DNA of 64,000 nucleotides, taken from assembly GCA_002221725.1 (NCBI GenBank), contig NJFT01000120.1:1-64000 (forward strand), given 5' to 3'. Shown here piece after piece: positions 23,031 through 33,732 of this stretch (position 1 is its first letter; each line of letters starts with the position of its first letter). Source of the DNA: Scedosporium boydii (lineage: Eukaryota; Ascomycota; Sordariomycetes; Microascales; Microascaceae). The position numbers were made by a program, and so were the translations under genes. The notes under the pieces are model-generated. The model did no database searches and was not told the origin of the DNA. It worked only from the letters and a program-made list of their open reading frames with translations.

Positions 23031-24252
23031 ATGGAAATCTCGAGTTCCTCTGCCCTTTGGATCGTCGCCTCGACAGCAGTAGCCGTGTTTACAGCCTTCG
23101 TCATGGGTCTCTTCAGTCGCAATCAAATGCCCGTGGATGGCAAGGTACGCATGTGAGCGTGCGAAGACTACGAGGACACGCACGAGACCCGGTCTACAGC
23201 CCCATGGATACTCCTCTCCGTGCAGTCCATCGCTAACCTTGTCGCTCCAGACCGTGCTCCTCACCGGGGCGTCGGAGGGGATGGGCCTCGCCGTCGCGAA
23301 ACAGCTCGCGGCAAAGGGTGCGAACCTCATCCTTGTTTCCCGGAGCGTCGGCAAGCTCGAAGAAGCTATTCTGTCGATCAAGGTCTGTTTACAAGCACCC
23401 CCCTCCTTCCCCCGCTCCATTCCGCAAAGACTGACATCCCTCGGCTGAGACGCGCAGGCAGTAGCAAAACACCCCAAGACCCAACGATTCCTCTACATCT
23501 CCGCCGACGTCTCCGCCCCCGACTACGCTGGCCCCCTAATCGCCGAGGCCATAGCCTGGAACGCCGGCCGCGCCCCCGACATCGTCTGGTGCATAGCCGG
23601 CATGTGCGCCCCGGGCCTCTTCGTCGAAACCCCCTTCTCCAACGTCCGCGAGCACATGGATCTCAACTTCTACGGCATGGCCGAAATGTCCCACGCCATC
23701 CTCGGCGAGTGGCTAAGCCCAACCGCCCCGATCGAACAGCAACCCAAACACCTCGTGCTCACGTCCAGCGTCGTCGCTTTCTACACGATAGCCGGATACG
23801 GCGGCTACGCTCCCGCCAAGAGCGCGATACGTGCTCTCGCGGATACCATCTCGCAGGAGGTCATGCTCTACCCGCAAAAGGTGGCCGTGCACGTCGTGTA
23901 CCCCGGTTCGATTGACTCGCCTGGGTTGGAGAGGGAGAATAAGCTGAAGCCCGAGATTACGCTGTTGCTGGAGAAGGATGACCCCGTGCAGAGCGCGGAG
24001 GAGGTCGCTTCGAGGGCTATTGCTGGGCTCGAGAGGGGGGATTTCTTCATTACCGTGTCGTGGTTGGGACATTTGATGAAGTGGGGTGTTATGGGGGGTT
24101 CGCTGAGGAATAACTGGGTCGTGGATACGCTGATGCAGATTGTGGTTGCGATTGCGTGGATTATTGCTCAGCCTATCTTGCTGGGTACGGTGAAGAAGTT
24201 TGCGAGGGAGAATGGGCATCCGAGCACGTACAAGAAAAAGAACGGTGCGTGA
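23031..24252 (+). CDS. TSC10: 3-ketodihydrosphingosine reductase (Tsc10)
   Basis: Three exons (23031-23144, 23251-23382, 23458-24252; introns 106 and 75 bp) encode 346 aa. Tsc10 reduces 3-ketodihydrosphingosine to dihydrosphingosine with NADPH at the ER membrane, the second step of sphingolipid synthesis. An N-terminal hydrophobic segment (about residues 8-27) can anchor the protein. The short-chain dehydrogenase fold then follows: TGASEGMG at the start of exon 2 is the nucleotide-binding TGXXXGXG motif, and VLTSS and YAPAK supply the catalytic Ser and Tyr-X3-Lys. A hydrophobic segment near the C-terminus ([20 protein letters not shown]) fits the family's second membrane region. The C-terminus is basic (KKKNGA). 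Length and motifs match fungal Tsc10/FVT1. Convergent with the next gene. Confidence 0.94.
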
Positions 24253-24551
24253 GGATCGCTAGGATGAGATAAGTGTGGGATTGGCTGCTCGGGAGGTTAT
24301 ATTTATATTGTAGCACTAGTAGAGGATGGATAAAGAAGAGGGAGGTAGGAAGGTGGGCAGGTCGAGAGACAGAGACTCTCATGTATGTTATAACGAGCAT
24401 GAATAGAATCCGAAGAGTGATACCCTAATGCCTCTTGATGAAACTTGAATCGAGACTATGACATCCTAGCCCAGCGAGGCTATCGACGGGGGCATACAGC
24501 ATAGACTCCATGGCAATAGCTGAAAATAAGCAATTCACACATTGCCTAACA

Positions 24552-25556
24552 CTACCCTAAGGCACCTAACTGTAATACGTTCGATCCCCGAGCGGAAGCA
24601 TCTGCGGATCCTGAAAATTTCAACGGCAATAACGGTGGAAAATCCTCACTAACATCTGTGGCCAGCAACGGTGCCAGCAGGGCCTTGACCTCTGCAAGAT
24701 CCGCCGCCGCCCCCTCCACGCTCTCCAGAAACATCACATCCCCCTCCGCGCTCCTCCTCTCCTCCTCACCCAAAGGTCTCTTCCTCTCCCTCTCCACCGC
24801 CTCCGCGACCGACCCTCCTTCCAACCTCCCACGCACCCTCTCAGCACCAAAAGCGACCAAATTCCCCCTCCTCACAACAACAACCTGATCCACCCCTTCC
24901 TCACCATCAATCCACTCCACCACTGCAACCAACCCCGCATACGAATCATCGTGAATCTTTCTCGGCGTCAACCTCACCGGCAAACCCCTCGACCCAGCCT
25001 CCGGCAACCTCCGATAGTACCTCGTTAGAATCCCCAAGCGACTTAGGCCCTCCGGCACAGCCAGCACGGCGACCTCGACGCGATACCCGCCCTCGTGGAA
25101 GGCCCGGGCGAAATCGACGAAATCGCTAGGGTGCCGACACGCGCTTTCCAGGAGCACGTCTACGCGGCGGGAGATGGCTTCGCGGCAGGCCATGGAGAGC
25201 CATCGCCGGGCGTCGAAGCCCGTGGCGCGTGAGGCGAGGGCGGAGTCTTGTAAGCAGAGGGAGGAGTAGGATGGGTGGAAGGTCTTGTAGGTGTCGGCTA
25301 TGAAGTGCGCCGGTGGGGATGGGCGGTGGCAGCGGAGGGTTGACAGGGCTGAGAGGAGGGCGGGGGCGGTGCGGGTTTTGCCGGCGCCGGTTTGGCCGAC
25401 GAGGAGGATGGCGAGGGGGGTCGTTGGGGAGGGGTCGTGTTCTTGCGGAGGAGGCTCGATGGAGGGGAATTCGTTGGGGAGGATGGAAGTTGTGAAGATT
25501 TCTTGGGATTCGGAGGGGGAGAGGATGTAGGAGGAGAGGTCAGGTAGTGGAGGCAT
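24552..25556 (-). CDS. Zeta-toxin-fold P-loop protein
   Basis: A single exon encodes 334 aa. A Walker A motif, GQTGAGKT (54-61), follows a hydrophobic strand (LAILLV). After about 25 residues comes ADTYKTFHPSY (Asp88), then VDVLLESACRHPSDF and a YRVEVAVLAVP strand followed by RYYRRL. This order matches the zeta-toxin P-loop kinase fold (Pfam zeta_toxin), whose bacterial members phosphorylate UDP-N-acetylglucosamine. Fungal homologues exist as stand-alone genes without an epsilon antitoxin, and their substrate and role are unknown. No antitoxin-like neighbour is visible here. The rest of the protein is Glu/Arg-rich with little conservation. The ATG at 25556 starts an uninterrupted frame. The 3' end is about 300 bp from that of TSC10. 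Confidence 0.78.
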   Translation of the reverse strand: MPPLPDLSSYILSPSESQEIFTTSILPNEFPSIEPPPQEHDPSPTTPLAILLVGQTGAGKTRTAPALLSALSTLRCHRPSPPAHFIADTYKTFHPSYSSLCLQDSALASRATGFDARRWLSMACREAISRRVDVLLESACRHPSDFVDFARAFHEGGYRVEVAVLAVPEGLSRLGILTRYYRRLPEAGSRGLPVRLTPRKIHDDSYAGLVAVVEWIDGEEGVDQVVVVRRGNLVAFGAERVRGRLEGGSVAEAVERERKRPLGEEERRSAEGDVMFLESVEGAAADLAEVKALLAPLLATDVSEDFPPLLPLKFSGSADASARGSNVLQLGALG

Positions 25557-26312
25557 ATTGGTGGGATATAAAGAGCTACGAGAAGGATTTATATACCTCG
25601 TCGAGATGAAGCTATGGACCTGAGCCGGGAGAGAAAAATATTGGGGAGGGGCACAAGACTCAGGCTGTTATTATGTACGGTGAACCAAGGCTTGCCAGCT
25701 AGCAACTATCGACGTAGGTCTGTGAGTAATTAATGCCGTCTTCATATTTACTAGCTTTACTTCGTATGGTTGAATAACGCGGGTCCAACTGGTTGGATGC
25801 GATGCTGAGGTGAATCTATGACAGTCTTGGAGGGACTCGGACGTGGGGGAGGCGCAATGGGGAAATGCAGCTCAGACTTGCCCGCGCGGGGGCCGTCTGA
25901 CCTGCACGAGGCAACAGTTCTTGCATTGAAGTAAGGATGTTAATACCAATTGAATGACGTCTTGGGGATTTCCAGCTGCAAATCGTGAGCCTGGGCGCTT
26001 CTCGCTCTCACAGGCGGAGGAGAGACTTTGTTGCTTCAATGTGAGGATCGACGTCTTGAGGTCTTGAGTGGGTAAAACAGAAGGCGGTGTATGCAACTAC
26101 CGGTGCGCGCTGGCTTATCGATAAGACTGTGTCTGCAGATAAGAAAAATGGATCCAGGAAAAAAATAATTTTGTGCCAGCAACCCAGTCCCAAGGGAAAA
26201 AAAAAAGAAAGGCGGTAGCGGGGGATTCATTGAGAGCATTATTTTCCGCCGCCATTCACCAATCTCTAACCAAATTTTCGAAGTATAAAATTGGTATCAT
26301 CCCGGACACAGC
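25557..26312. promoter_or_regulatory. Divergent promoter region, zeta-fold gene / SAS10
   Basis: This is 756 bp between divergent start codons. One copy of the recurrent 9-mer (TACTTCGTA) is at 25758-25766. No gene or other specific element can be supported. Confidence 0.5.
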
Positions 26313-28193
26313 ATGGCACGGAAAAGAAAAGCGCGTGGGCCTCAAGAGCCGAAAGGCCCAAGAGAACTTGACCCCGCCGATGCCCGCCTAGGTCCCATCA
26401 CTACCTTCGCCGATGTTGCAGATTCCGAAGACGAGTACTACCTGAACCAAGACGAGATCCGTTTCGACGATGGCCCGCAATCGAAGAGGCAAAAGAAGCT
26501 GGAAGAGGAAGAGGCCTTTCTCGACGATTCCGACGAAGAAGTCCTAGCCGCGAACGACTCGGATGATTCCGACGCCGACCTCATCGCTGCCCGGAAACAA
26601 AAGCTGAAGAAGAAGGGCAAGAGGAAACCCGCCGAGTCGGAGGAAGAAAACGAAGGCGACCAAGAAGAAGAGGAGGGAGACTCGAATTGGTGGGGTTCTT
26701 CGCGGAAGGAATACTACGATGCCGATAACATCGAGACCGAGGCCGACGCTCTCGAGGAGGAAGTCGAAGCGAAGCGCCTGCAGCAAAAGAAGTTGTCCAA
26801 GATGGCCGAGGAGGATTTCGTGTTCGACCAAGATGAGTGGCTGCAGGCCAAGGACTCCGAGGAGAAGAACGCCGATGTCGTCACGGAAGTCCTTGCTGAT
26901 GTCGAGATCACCGATGATATGAGTGCGGAAGACCGATATGCCCTACTGAAAACGAGATACCCCGAGTTCGAGCACTTGGTCAACGAATTCCAAGAACTAC
27001 ACCCTCGACTACCGATATTACAAAAAGAGGCCGAAGGGAAGTCGAGCAAATCTCTCGTTGCCGTTAAGTACTGGGTTCTGGGTTGTTACGTTGCTGCCCT
27101 GGGGAGCTACTTTGCCCTTCTTACTTCGCCAGCCAGAGATGAAGCCGGTGCTCAAAAGACGATGGATCCTGCAGAATTGAGAGACCATGACATCATGGAA
27201 ACGTTAATGAGCTGTAGGCAGATGTGGAGCCGGGTGAAGGCCTTGAAGCCATCCCTGCTCGACGCTGCCGAATCTGATGCGGAATCCGGTGTCGAGGAGG
27301 CTGCTCTCGACAAGTCGCTCCACGATATTTCCATGGCAGAAGAAGGAAACCAGAAGATACAAAAGGCGAAGAAGAAGAAGACCAAGACCACGAAGAAGTC
27401 TGCCGACGCACGAAAGACCGCGGCAGATCTCGAAAACTCACTGGAAGATTTGTATAATCTTCCTCTCACCGTCAAGAAGACAAACAAAGCCAAGACCAAC
27501 ATGGCGGCAGCGGCAGCAGAAGGTGATAGCGATATGTCCGACTTTGGCGAAGAGGAGTCCCTCGACGCCAAGGAGGCCGCGGAGAAGGCACAGCGCAAGA
27601 AGAGTCTCCGGTTCTACACTTCCCAGATTGTGCAAAAGGCCAACAAGCGCGCCGGCGCGGGTCGCGATGCAGGTGGCGACATGGATATTCCATACCGTGA
27701 GCGTCTAAAGGACCGCCAGGCGCGTCTCAACGCCGAGGCCGAGCGCCGCGGTAAGAAAGACTTGAAGGCTGGCGAGGCTCTGGATGGCGACGATAGCAAC
27801 GATGAGGACGCCGCCAAGGCTACCGCGATGCGCGACGACGAGGACGACTACTACGACATGGTAGCCGCCATTTCGAAGAGGAAGAAGACAGAGAAGGCCG
27901 ACCGAAAAGCTGCGCTTGCGGCTGCCAGCGCGACCGACCGCGTTGTCGAGAAGGAGGAGATTGGAGAGGATGGCAAGAGGAAGGTTACGTATGCCATCGA
28001 GAAGAACAAGGGATTGACGCCTAGGAGGAAGAAGGAGAATAGGAACCCTCGTGTGAAGAAGAGGAAGGCGTATGATGCGAAGATGAAGAAGTTGAAGAGT
28101 ATGAAGCCTGTGTTCAAGGGAGAGCCACAGGGTGGTTACAGAGGCGTGGAGACGGGTATTAAGGCTGGCTTGATTAAGAGTACCAAGTTTTAG
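26313..28193 (+). CDS. SAS10: U3 snoRNP / SSU processome protein Sas10 (Utp3)
   Basis: A single exon encodes 626 aa. Sas10/Utp3 is a nucleolar component of the small-subunit processome that makes 18S rRNA. The N-terminal ~200 residues alternate acidic and basic tracts (DSDEEVLAAND, EEENEGDQEEEEGDSN). A Sas10/Utp3/C1D domain starts near residue 210 (YPEFEHLVNEFQELHPRL). Further Lys-rich and acidic stretches follow. The conserved Sas10 C-terminal domain holds NRNPRVKKRKAYDAKMKKLK and the family-typical end (GGYRGVETGIKAGLIKSTKF). The extreme charge is normal for this family. The start is the first ATG, directly followed by RKRKARGP. Confidence 0.95.
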   Translation: MARKRKARGPQEPKGPRELDPADARLGPITTFADVADSEDEYYLNQDEIRFDDGPQSKRQKKLEEEEAFLDDSDEEVLAANDSDDSDADLIAARKQKLKKKGKRKPAESEEENEGDQEEEEGDSNWWGSSRKEYYDADNIETEADALEEEVEAKRLQQKKLSKMAEEDFVFDQDEWLQAKDSEEKNADVVTEVLADVEITDDMSAEDRYALLKTRYPEFEHLVNEFQELHPRLPILQKEAEGKSSKSLVAVKYWVLGCYVAALGSYFALLTSPARDEAGAQKTMDPAELRDHDIMETLMSCRQMWSRVKALKPSLLDAAESDAESGVEEAALDKSLHDISMAEEGNQKIQKAKKKKTKTTKKSADARKTAADLENSLEDLYNLPLTVKKTNKAKTNMAAAAAEGDSDMSDFGEEESLDAKEAAEKAQRKKSLRFYTSQIVQKANKRAGAGRDAGGDMDIPYRERLKDRQARLNAEAERRGKKDLKAGEALDGDDSNDEDAAKATAMRDDEDDYYDMVAAISKRKKTEKADRKAALAAASATDRVVEKEEIGEDGKRKVTYAIEKNKGLTPRRKKENRNPRVKKRKAYDAKMKKLKSMKPVFKGEPQGGYRGVETGIKAGLIKSTKF

Positions 28194-28569
28194 ACGTGAA
28201 TGAAGTTTTAGTTTCGGTGTGTGTTTATTGAACTCCTTTTTAATACTCCCTGATTATTCCTTAAGTCTCTTGTACGGTGCTTCATGATGGTTTTGTCCTG
28301 TTTCTGGATGTTGACTGGGGTCAGTCGGTCTATATTCACAATAATAAGTGTTTGCGAGACTTATGTAAGCCCCACTTCGAGATTTGGACATCTCACAAGC
28401 TCGTTGCAATCCCACCTCTCAACAGCATTAAGGGTTCCGCTTCATGGACAAGGTCGAGAGACCTTCTTTTCGAACTCAACATATGGAACACACAATCTCA
28501 TAGATCTGGAGAAGAAGTTGTAAAAAACGAATCTGTCTGTTTTCGCCCACGATTTTACAACCCTCCAAA
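28194..28569. promoter_or_regulatory. SAS10-COG1 intergenic region
   Basis: This is 376 bp between two plus-strand genes. It must hold the SAS10 3'-UTR and the COG1 promoter. Nothing specific is seen. Confidence 0.5.
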
Positions 28570-30984
28570 ATGTCGGTCCCAGACATATCAACCCTCACCT
28601 CAGCCGACGACGTCTTCGCACCCAGCCACACCCTCCCCCAAATCCGCGCCATCCACAAAACAATCCATGAGCAGCTCGAAGAGAAAGCGAGCCGCCTCCG
28701 GAGCCAAGTAGGCGGCTCCTACCGCGAGCTCCTCGGCACCGCCGACACCATCGTAGCGATGAAGGCCGACAACGATGCCGTGCAGGCAGTCCTGGGGAGC
28801 ATGGGCTCACGGTGCGGGCGCGGCGTCGTAGGGGACAAGATCACCGGCATGTCTGGCTTTTCGAAGTTCGTGGAAGGAGAGAGCAGGGTTGCCGGCTCGA
28901 GGCTGACTCCGGGGGAGGTGGGAAGGCTCAAGTTGATTGACGCGTGCATACTGACCGTCGCGAGGGTTTTGAGGGGCGGCGCTGTGGTAGGGGATGGCGC
29001 CGAGGTGCTGAGTAGCGGAGATAGACTTGTCTTGGCAGCTAAGGTCTCTGTGCTTGGTCGGCTGCTCGTCAAGACTTTTGGGGGCGAGTATGCGGCTGAT
29101 GAACGAGCGCGGATAGCGGTTGAGGCGGCAAATAGGAACTTGGAGTCCTTACGCCAGAAGCTCGTCGGTCGCGTGAAGAGGTTACTGAGGCAGTGCAAGG
29201 ATGAAGAGGCTGAGCAGGGGGATATCCTCAAGGCGTTGTCCACCTACAGCCTTGTTACGAATTCCGGCGCGCGAGACGCCTTGGCTCATTTCCTCCGGAT
29301 CAGGGGCACCGCACTCGCGTCGGCATTTGAGATTGAGGAGAGCGAACGGGAGCGGAGCGTCAAGGATGTATTGACTGGTCTGAACTTGTACGCGAGGACG
29401 CTGCTCGATGTGCAGGCTTTAGCCCCCTTTAAGCTCTCGGAGGCGCTGTTGGAGTTGAAGAAGTATGCTTTACTGGATGACGCTAGTCTACGGAAACTGG
29501 AGATTCTGAGACTCGATGTCTATGGGCGATGGTGCAGCGACGATGTACAGACATTCACGCCATTTATCCAGCACGGCGATCTCGACGTGAAGCAAGCCAA
29601 GGAGATGCTTGGAAGTTGGGCGAAGAAGGCGTCGGATATTCTCATCAGGGGACTCGTGAAAACGCTCGAAACGATGTCCGAGTTCAAAACTATCGTGGAG
29701 CTGAGGACCAATGTCGTCAAGATGTGGATTACGGACGGCCCTCGAGCTCGGGGCTTCAATCCCAGGGAGATGCTCGACAGGCTACGGGAAGCGATCAACA
29801 ACCGCCTCTTGGCCCTGCTCGAGGCCAAGGTCAACAAACTACATCTCGTCGGCTCAGAGGTTTCCGCTACTCTCGAGTCCTGGCGCGAAGGAATAACCGA
29901 CGCCCAGGAGCAGCTCTGGGATGATTCCACTTATGACATGGACATGTCCAACGGCGTGGCCGTTTTCTTGCAGGAGGTCATGTCTAGACTTCACGGGAGG
30001 AACGACGCCGTATCCAAGGCTGTGAATTCCTACAACTCGTGGCGGCACGTCATCGAGGACGTCGGCGAGGTCGTGGAACACCTGCGAAAACAGCGCTGGG
30101 ACGACGACATTGACGATCTCGAGGATGATGACGCCATCGAGGCGAGGCAAGAGGCGCTCAGCAAAGCCGATCCGACCGCTCTACAAGAGAAGTTGAGCAC
30201 CTCTCTCGAGAAGGCCTTCAAGACGCTAGACGACCGGCTCGCAGCCCTATGGCGGGAGAGGCAGGACGGTCCCAACAGCGGCCGAATCGCCATGTTTTTC
30301 GTCCGTGTGCTGCGTGACATCCGGCGTGGACTGCCGGCGATAGACACCCTCCGCGGGTTCGGCCTCGACATCGTCCCCTCTCTGCACGAAAAGATTGCCC
30401 ACGAAGTGTCGATTTCGGCGCTCGACGAGTTCGCCGGGCGGGCGGTGGCAAGGAAGACGGTTCCGAGCAGGCCGTTGTGGGAGGGGGAGCCGGAGTTACC
30501 GACGCAGCCTACCCCTGGGATGTTTATGTTTTTGAGGGATTTGTGCGCTTCGATGTCGGATGCTGGGTTAGATTTGTGGAGTCCGGTGGCTGTTGGGGTG
30601 CTTAAGGGTTTTGTCTCGAAGCAGGTCTGCGAGATTTGGTCTGAGGCGTTGGAGAAGGTCATAGTAGAAGCAGAGTCCCCCGAGAAGGAGGGAGAGGGTG
30701 GAGAGGAAGGTGTGGAAGAGGAGCAGGAGGCGGAAAAGAAGGACACCAAAGACTCGCCGCTCTCGGACGAACAGCGAAAGGAGCTCCTTACCCAATGGTT
30801 CTACGACATTTCGTACTTTACTTGTGGCTTTGAATCGGTGGAATCGTCAAAGAAGGAGTTCCAAAGTCTAGCAAGCAAGGTTTATGAGAAATCGGGCATT
30901 GAGGATGATGCGCTCAAGCAGCGGATCGTCAAGTCATCGGAGGACTATTGGAAGCGCACGAGCTTGCTGTTTGGCCTTTTATAG
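28570..30984 (+). CDS. COG1: Conserved oligomeric Golgi complex subunit 1
   Basis: A single exon encodes 804 aa. Cog1 belongs to lobe A of the COG tethering complex, which captures vesicles recycling within the Golgi. The N-terminus matches the Vps51/Cog1 domain: a helix rich in Leu and charged residues (LPQIRAIHKTIHEQLEEKAS) followed by GSYRELLGTADTIVAMK. The remainder is mainly predicted helix with few motifs, as in other COG subunits. An acidic, Glu-rich insertion (EKEGEGGEEGVEEEQEAEKK) lies near residue 700. Length is close to that of other fungal Cog1 proteins. The identification depends mostly on the N-terminal ~100 residues. Confidence 0.85.
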   Translation: MSVPDISTLTSADDVFAPSHTLPQIRAIHKTIHEQLEEKASRLRSQVGGSYRELLGTADTIVAMKADNDAVQAVLGSMGSRCGRGVVGDKITGMSGFSKFVEGESRVAGSRLTPGEVGRLKLIDACILTVARVLRGGAVVGDGAEVLSSGDRLVLAAKVSVLGRLLVKTFGGEYAADERARIAVEAANRNLESLRQKLVGRVKRLLRQCKDEEAEQGDILKALSTYSLVTNSGARDALAHFLRIRGTALASAFEIEESERERSVKDVLTGLNLYARTLLDVQALAPFKLSEALLELKKYALLDDASLRKLEILRLDVYGRWCSDDVQTFTPFIQHGDLDVKQAKEMLGSWAKKASDILIRGLVKTLETMSEFKTIVELRTNVVKMWITDGPRARGFNPREMLDRLREAINNRLLALLEAKVNKLHLVGSEVSATLESWREGITDAQEQLWDDSTYDMDMSNGVAVFLQEVMSRLHGRNDAVSKAVNSYNSWRHVIEDVGEVVEHLRKQRWDDDIDDLEDDDAIEARQEALSKADPTALQEKLSTSLEKAFKTLDDRLAALWRERQDGPNSGRIAMFFVRVLRDIRRGLPAIDTLRGFGLDIVPSLHEKIAHEVSISALDEFAGRAVARKTVPSRPLWEGEPELPTQPTPGMFMFLRDLCASMSDAGLDLWSPVAVGVLKGFVSKQVCEIWSEALEKVIVEAESPEKEGEGGEEGVEEEQEAEKKDTKDSPLSDEQRKELLTQWFYDISYFTCGFESVESSKKEFQSLASKVYEKSGIEDDALKQRIVKSSEDYWKRTSLLFGLL

Positions 30985-31148
30985 CGTGTGTCATAACCGT
31001 TTACTTCTACGAATAGACTTTAGCCTCCCTCCGTCAAGAGCGTCCATGTCCTCAATACTCTATCCCGGAGTGACCGCTTCAGACCATGAAGCCCCTCATT
31101 AGCCTAACATACGCGCGTTGAAAAAGAAGATATCGTTACAAAATCATC

Positions 31149-32052
31149 CTACAGCTTATGCCTCTTCTCACCACTAGCAATCTTCCTAAACTCCTCTTGC
31201 GGAATACCCTTCATCAACCTGTCAACACCACCAAAGACCTCCCAAACATTCTGAACCTCAAACTCCTTGAGCTCCCCGTCCCTAATCAGCTTCTTGATGC
31301 CGAGCAGACTGTCGCCAACCAAATGCTCTCCAAGCCTGTCATCGACCTCCTTCAGCACCCTCTCCCTAAACCTCACATCGGCGCCAGAACCGCTCCCAAC
31401 ATCGAACACCTCGTTCAAGTACCCACACTCCTTCAGCACATCGGCAGTCAACTTCTTGCTCATGAGCAGCGCCTCATTAGCCCTCGCGGGACCGAGCCTC
31501 CTAACGAGAGCCTTCGAGGCCGCGCCCTCGGCGACGAGCCCGAGAGACGAGAAGGGCGTTAGGAGGAAGGTGGAGGGCGTGGCGTAGATGAAGTCGGCGA
31601 TGGAGACGAGAGAGGCGGAGAGGCCTATGACGGGGCCATTGAGGGCGGCGACGAGGATCTTGGGGTGGGAGTAGAAGGCGCGGGTTAAGGTGAGGTTGTT
31701 CACGAGGAAGGTGTTGAGGATGTGGCGGTGCGGCGAGGTGGATGAGCCTGGGGGTGGACCGGAGAGGGCGGAGCTGACGTCGGCGCCGCTGTTTGAAGTT
31801 AGGGTGTTTTCACTCTCTTACTTACTTTTCTTTGGAATGGACAGGAAGAGGGGGAGAGGAAACATACGCCGAGAAGAAGCGGCCCTTGCCGATGAGCACG
31901 GTGACGTAGACCTCGTCGTGGGCGGCGACTTCGTTCATCTTGGTGGCTAGGTCGAAGTATTGGTCCAGGTTGAGGGCGCCGAGTTTCTTTTCATTGTCGA
32001 TGGTGATGATGGCGACGCGGCCCTTGTACTCGACGTTGATGACGGACGACAT
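31149..32052 (-). CDS. Peroxisomal enoyl-CoA hydratase/isomerase family protein (Eci1-like)
   Basis: Two exons on the minus strand (32052-31868 and 31788-31149; 79-bp intron) encode 274 aa of the crotonase fold. The oxyanion-hole segment RFFSAGADV is split by the intron, and GPVIGLSASLVSIADFIYA carries the second backbone site. LGLVAEGAAS contains a Glu in the position used by delta3,delta2-enoyl-CoA isomerases. The protein ends in His-Lys-Leu, a peroxisomal targeting signal type 1 variant; yeast Eci1 ends in the related His-Arg-Leu. The likely role is shifting double bonds during beta-oxidation of unsaturated fatty acids in peroxisomes. Isomerase rather than hydratase activity is inferred. 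COG1 converges on it with a 164-bp gap. Confidence 0.85.
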
Positions 32053-32723
32053 GGCTCGAGGTGGAAGTCTATTGGTATCTTAATCTGATTTTTGTTTTAT
32101 TTTTATTTTATTTTCGATATATAACTCGAGAGAGCTTGGCCGAGGGGGATTTGTGAGATTGAAGCTAGCTCTAGCTGGGAGAGAGCAAAAACGGTGGATT
32201 GGAAACGGGACAAGCGGGATAGGATGAAAATGGAAACAATCGCCGTCTTTTTAAACTCTTACAATAGGAAAGAAGAATAAAAAGCTGGGGTAAGTCTGGA
32301 AATCTGGGGATCGGGAATGGCGCAGTGAAGCTGAAGCTCGGCACGGAGCCGGGCAGTTGGGATCTGGGGCGTGGGGAGGTTCCCTGCGATGCCACGCGAA
32401 AAGATGCCTCGGCTCGATTGACTTTTGTCCCACTCGATCTAATTAGCGATTAGTCGCGACAGGGGGAATGAGCACCCGAAAGCTTGCTCCCCAGGTCCCG
32501 GTCGATCCGCCCATGGTGGGGACGGCACAGTGAGCCCAGGCTTCGTCATTTGGTAGAATACGAAGGTAAATACTTCGCAGGGCAGGAACAGATGCGTCAT
32601 GAAGCTATTCCCAAACCCCAACACCAACGAGGACGCATAAATGATTGAGAAGCTGCGATAGCACATCGACACCACAGATATCATTAGAGGAGAGGGGGAA
32701 AAAAGTAAATCGATAAGATCATT
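32053..32723. other. Intergenic region upstream of the isomerase gene
   Basis: This 671 bp must contain the promoter of the minus-strand isomerase gene and the 3' end of the broken kinase-like gene. A T-rich tract (on the plus strand) lies just upstream of the start at about 32085-32115. No gene is supported. Confidence 0.5.
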
Positions 32724-33732
32724 CTAAACACCGATAAATTCCAGTATTTTCCCCAGCCCTTCCTTGTCCCCGTCTACAGTCCCAGCAGCTAGTTTCTCTA
32801 CCCATCCTTTTGTGTAACCACCGCCGAAATCGACAACCCACGCATCCTGGTTGAGGTCGACCAAGACATTGTCCGGTTTCACGTCACTCCAAGTAACGCC
32901 AGCCTTGTGCAGACCATCGACGGCCGATTTGATCTGCCCCGCCCATTTGTGTCGCAAGGACATAGGCACTTCTCGGCGCATAGCGCACCTCAAAGTCACG
33001 GCTTCGCATTCGATGTAGGTGAGAAGAAGTCCAAACACGAGACCGGTTTTATCCTCGACGATGGCATGGAGGCGGGGAACGTGCAGATCTTCTGGTAGCT
33101 CTGCATCCCTCATCTTTTTGTAGTTATTGATTTCCCGCTCCGCAGAGCGAATGTCCCCGAGTCCGACGGGCTTGAGGAAGAAGGGAGTCGTTCCACCGAA
33201 TGGTTGGACTTTTGTAGGAGTTGATGAAGGCGGCGTGTCTCTGCGGTGGTCATCACAGATCTCGATTTCCGATGGGTCAAAACATGGCCGATGAACAAAC
33301 TTCTTTAGATAGAGGGGCGCCAAACGTAGGCTCGTCCATCATCTCATTCTCATCCGGACATGGAAATAGCTCTCCTCTAACTACGCGCAAGGTGTAACAC
33401 AAAGTCTCAGGAAAAAAGAAGTCTTGAAGGGTTGGTTCAGTATCGTTGCAGGGAGGCGGGAGGTCTCGAAAGAGAGGTAGGAACGGTTCGAGAAACCAAT
33501 CGTAGAAGTCGTCGACGGTCCATCCATCCAGCTCGTCCTCGAAAACTTGAAGGAAATGGCGATACTTTCCCTCTAAAGGCGGTGACTCTGAGAAGCTGTC
33601 GGCGATTAGGCGTATGAGGATACGTTTGCCGTTGCACATCACGGTCAACTTGGAGTCGGTATCTTCGCTGTGGAAGATGAAATCGACGACAAAATTGGCG
33701 GGCGGACCATCTTCAATTAAGGAATCTGCCAT
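32724..33732 (-). pseudogene. Protein-kinase-like gene broken by a one-base frameshift
   Basis: Two overlapping minus-strand frames together make one protein of about 335 aa. The first runs from ATG 33732 to a stop at 33277. The second is open from about 33335 down to a stop at 32724. They overlap in a shared segment and continue each other if one base is skipped near 33322-33326 (GG of TTTGGCGCC). The second frame holds a kinase-like core: VTWSDVKPDNVLVD in place of the HRDLKPXN loop (catalytic Asp kept, His/Arg replaced) and VVDFGGGYTKGWV as the DFG region. This is the form seen in the large fungal family of small atypical kinases. The first frame is an N-terminal extension without a named domain. 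No intron with proper sites restores the frame. It may be a young pseudogene or a sequencing error. Confidence 0.65.

Noticed and set aside
23220..23915. 231-codon frame on the plus strand inside TSC10
   Set aside because: It is an out-of-frame shadow of the GC-rich TSC10 exon 3; its Arg/Pro-rich composition is typical of such shadows.
24575..24600. GTTCGATCC resembling a tRNA B box
   Set aside because: It lies inside the coding end of the zeta-fold gene, and no A box or cloverleaf surrounds it.
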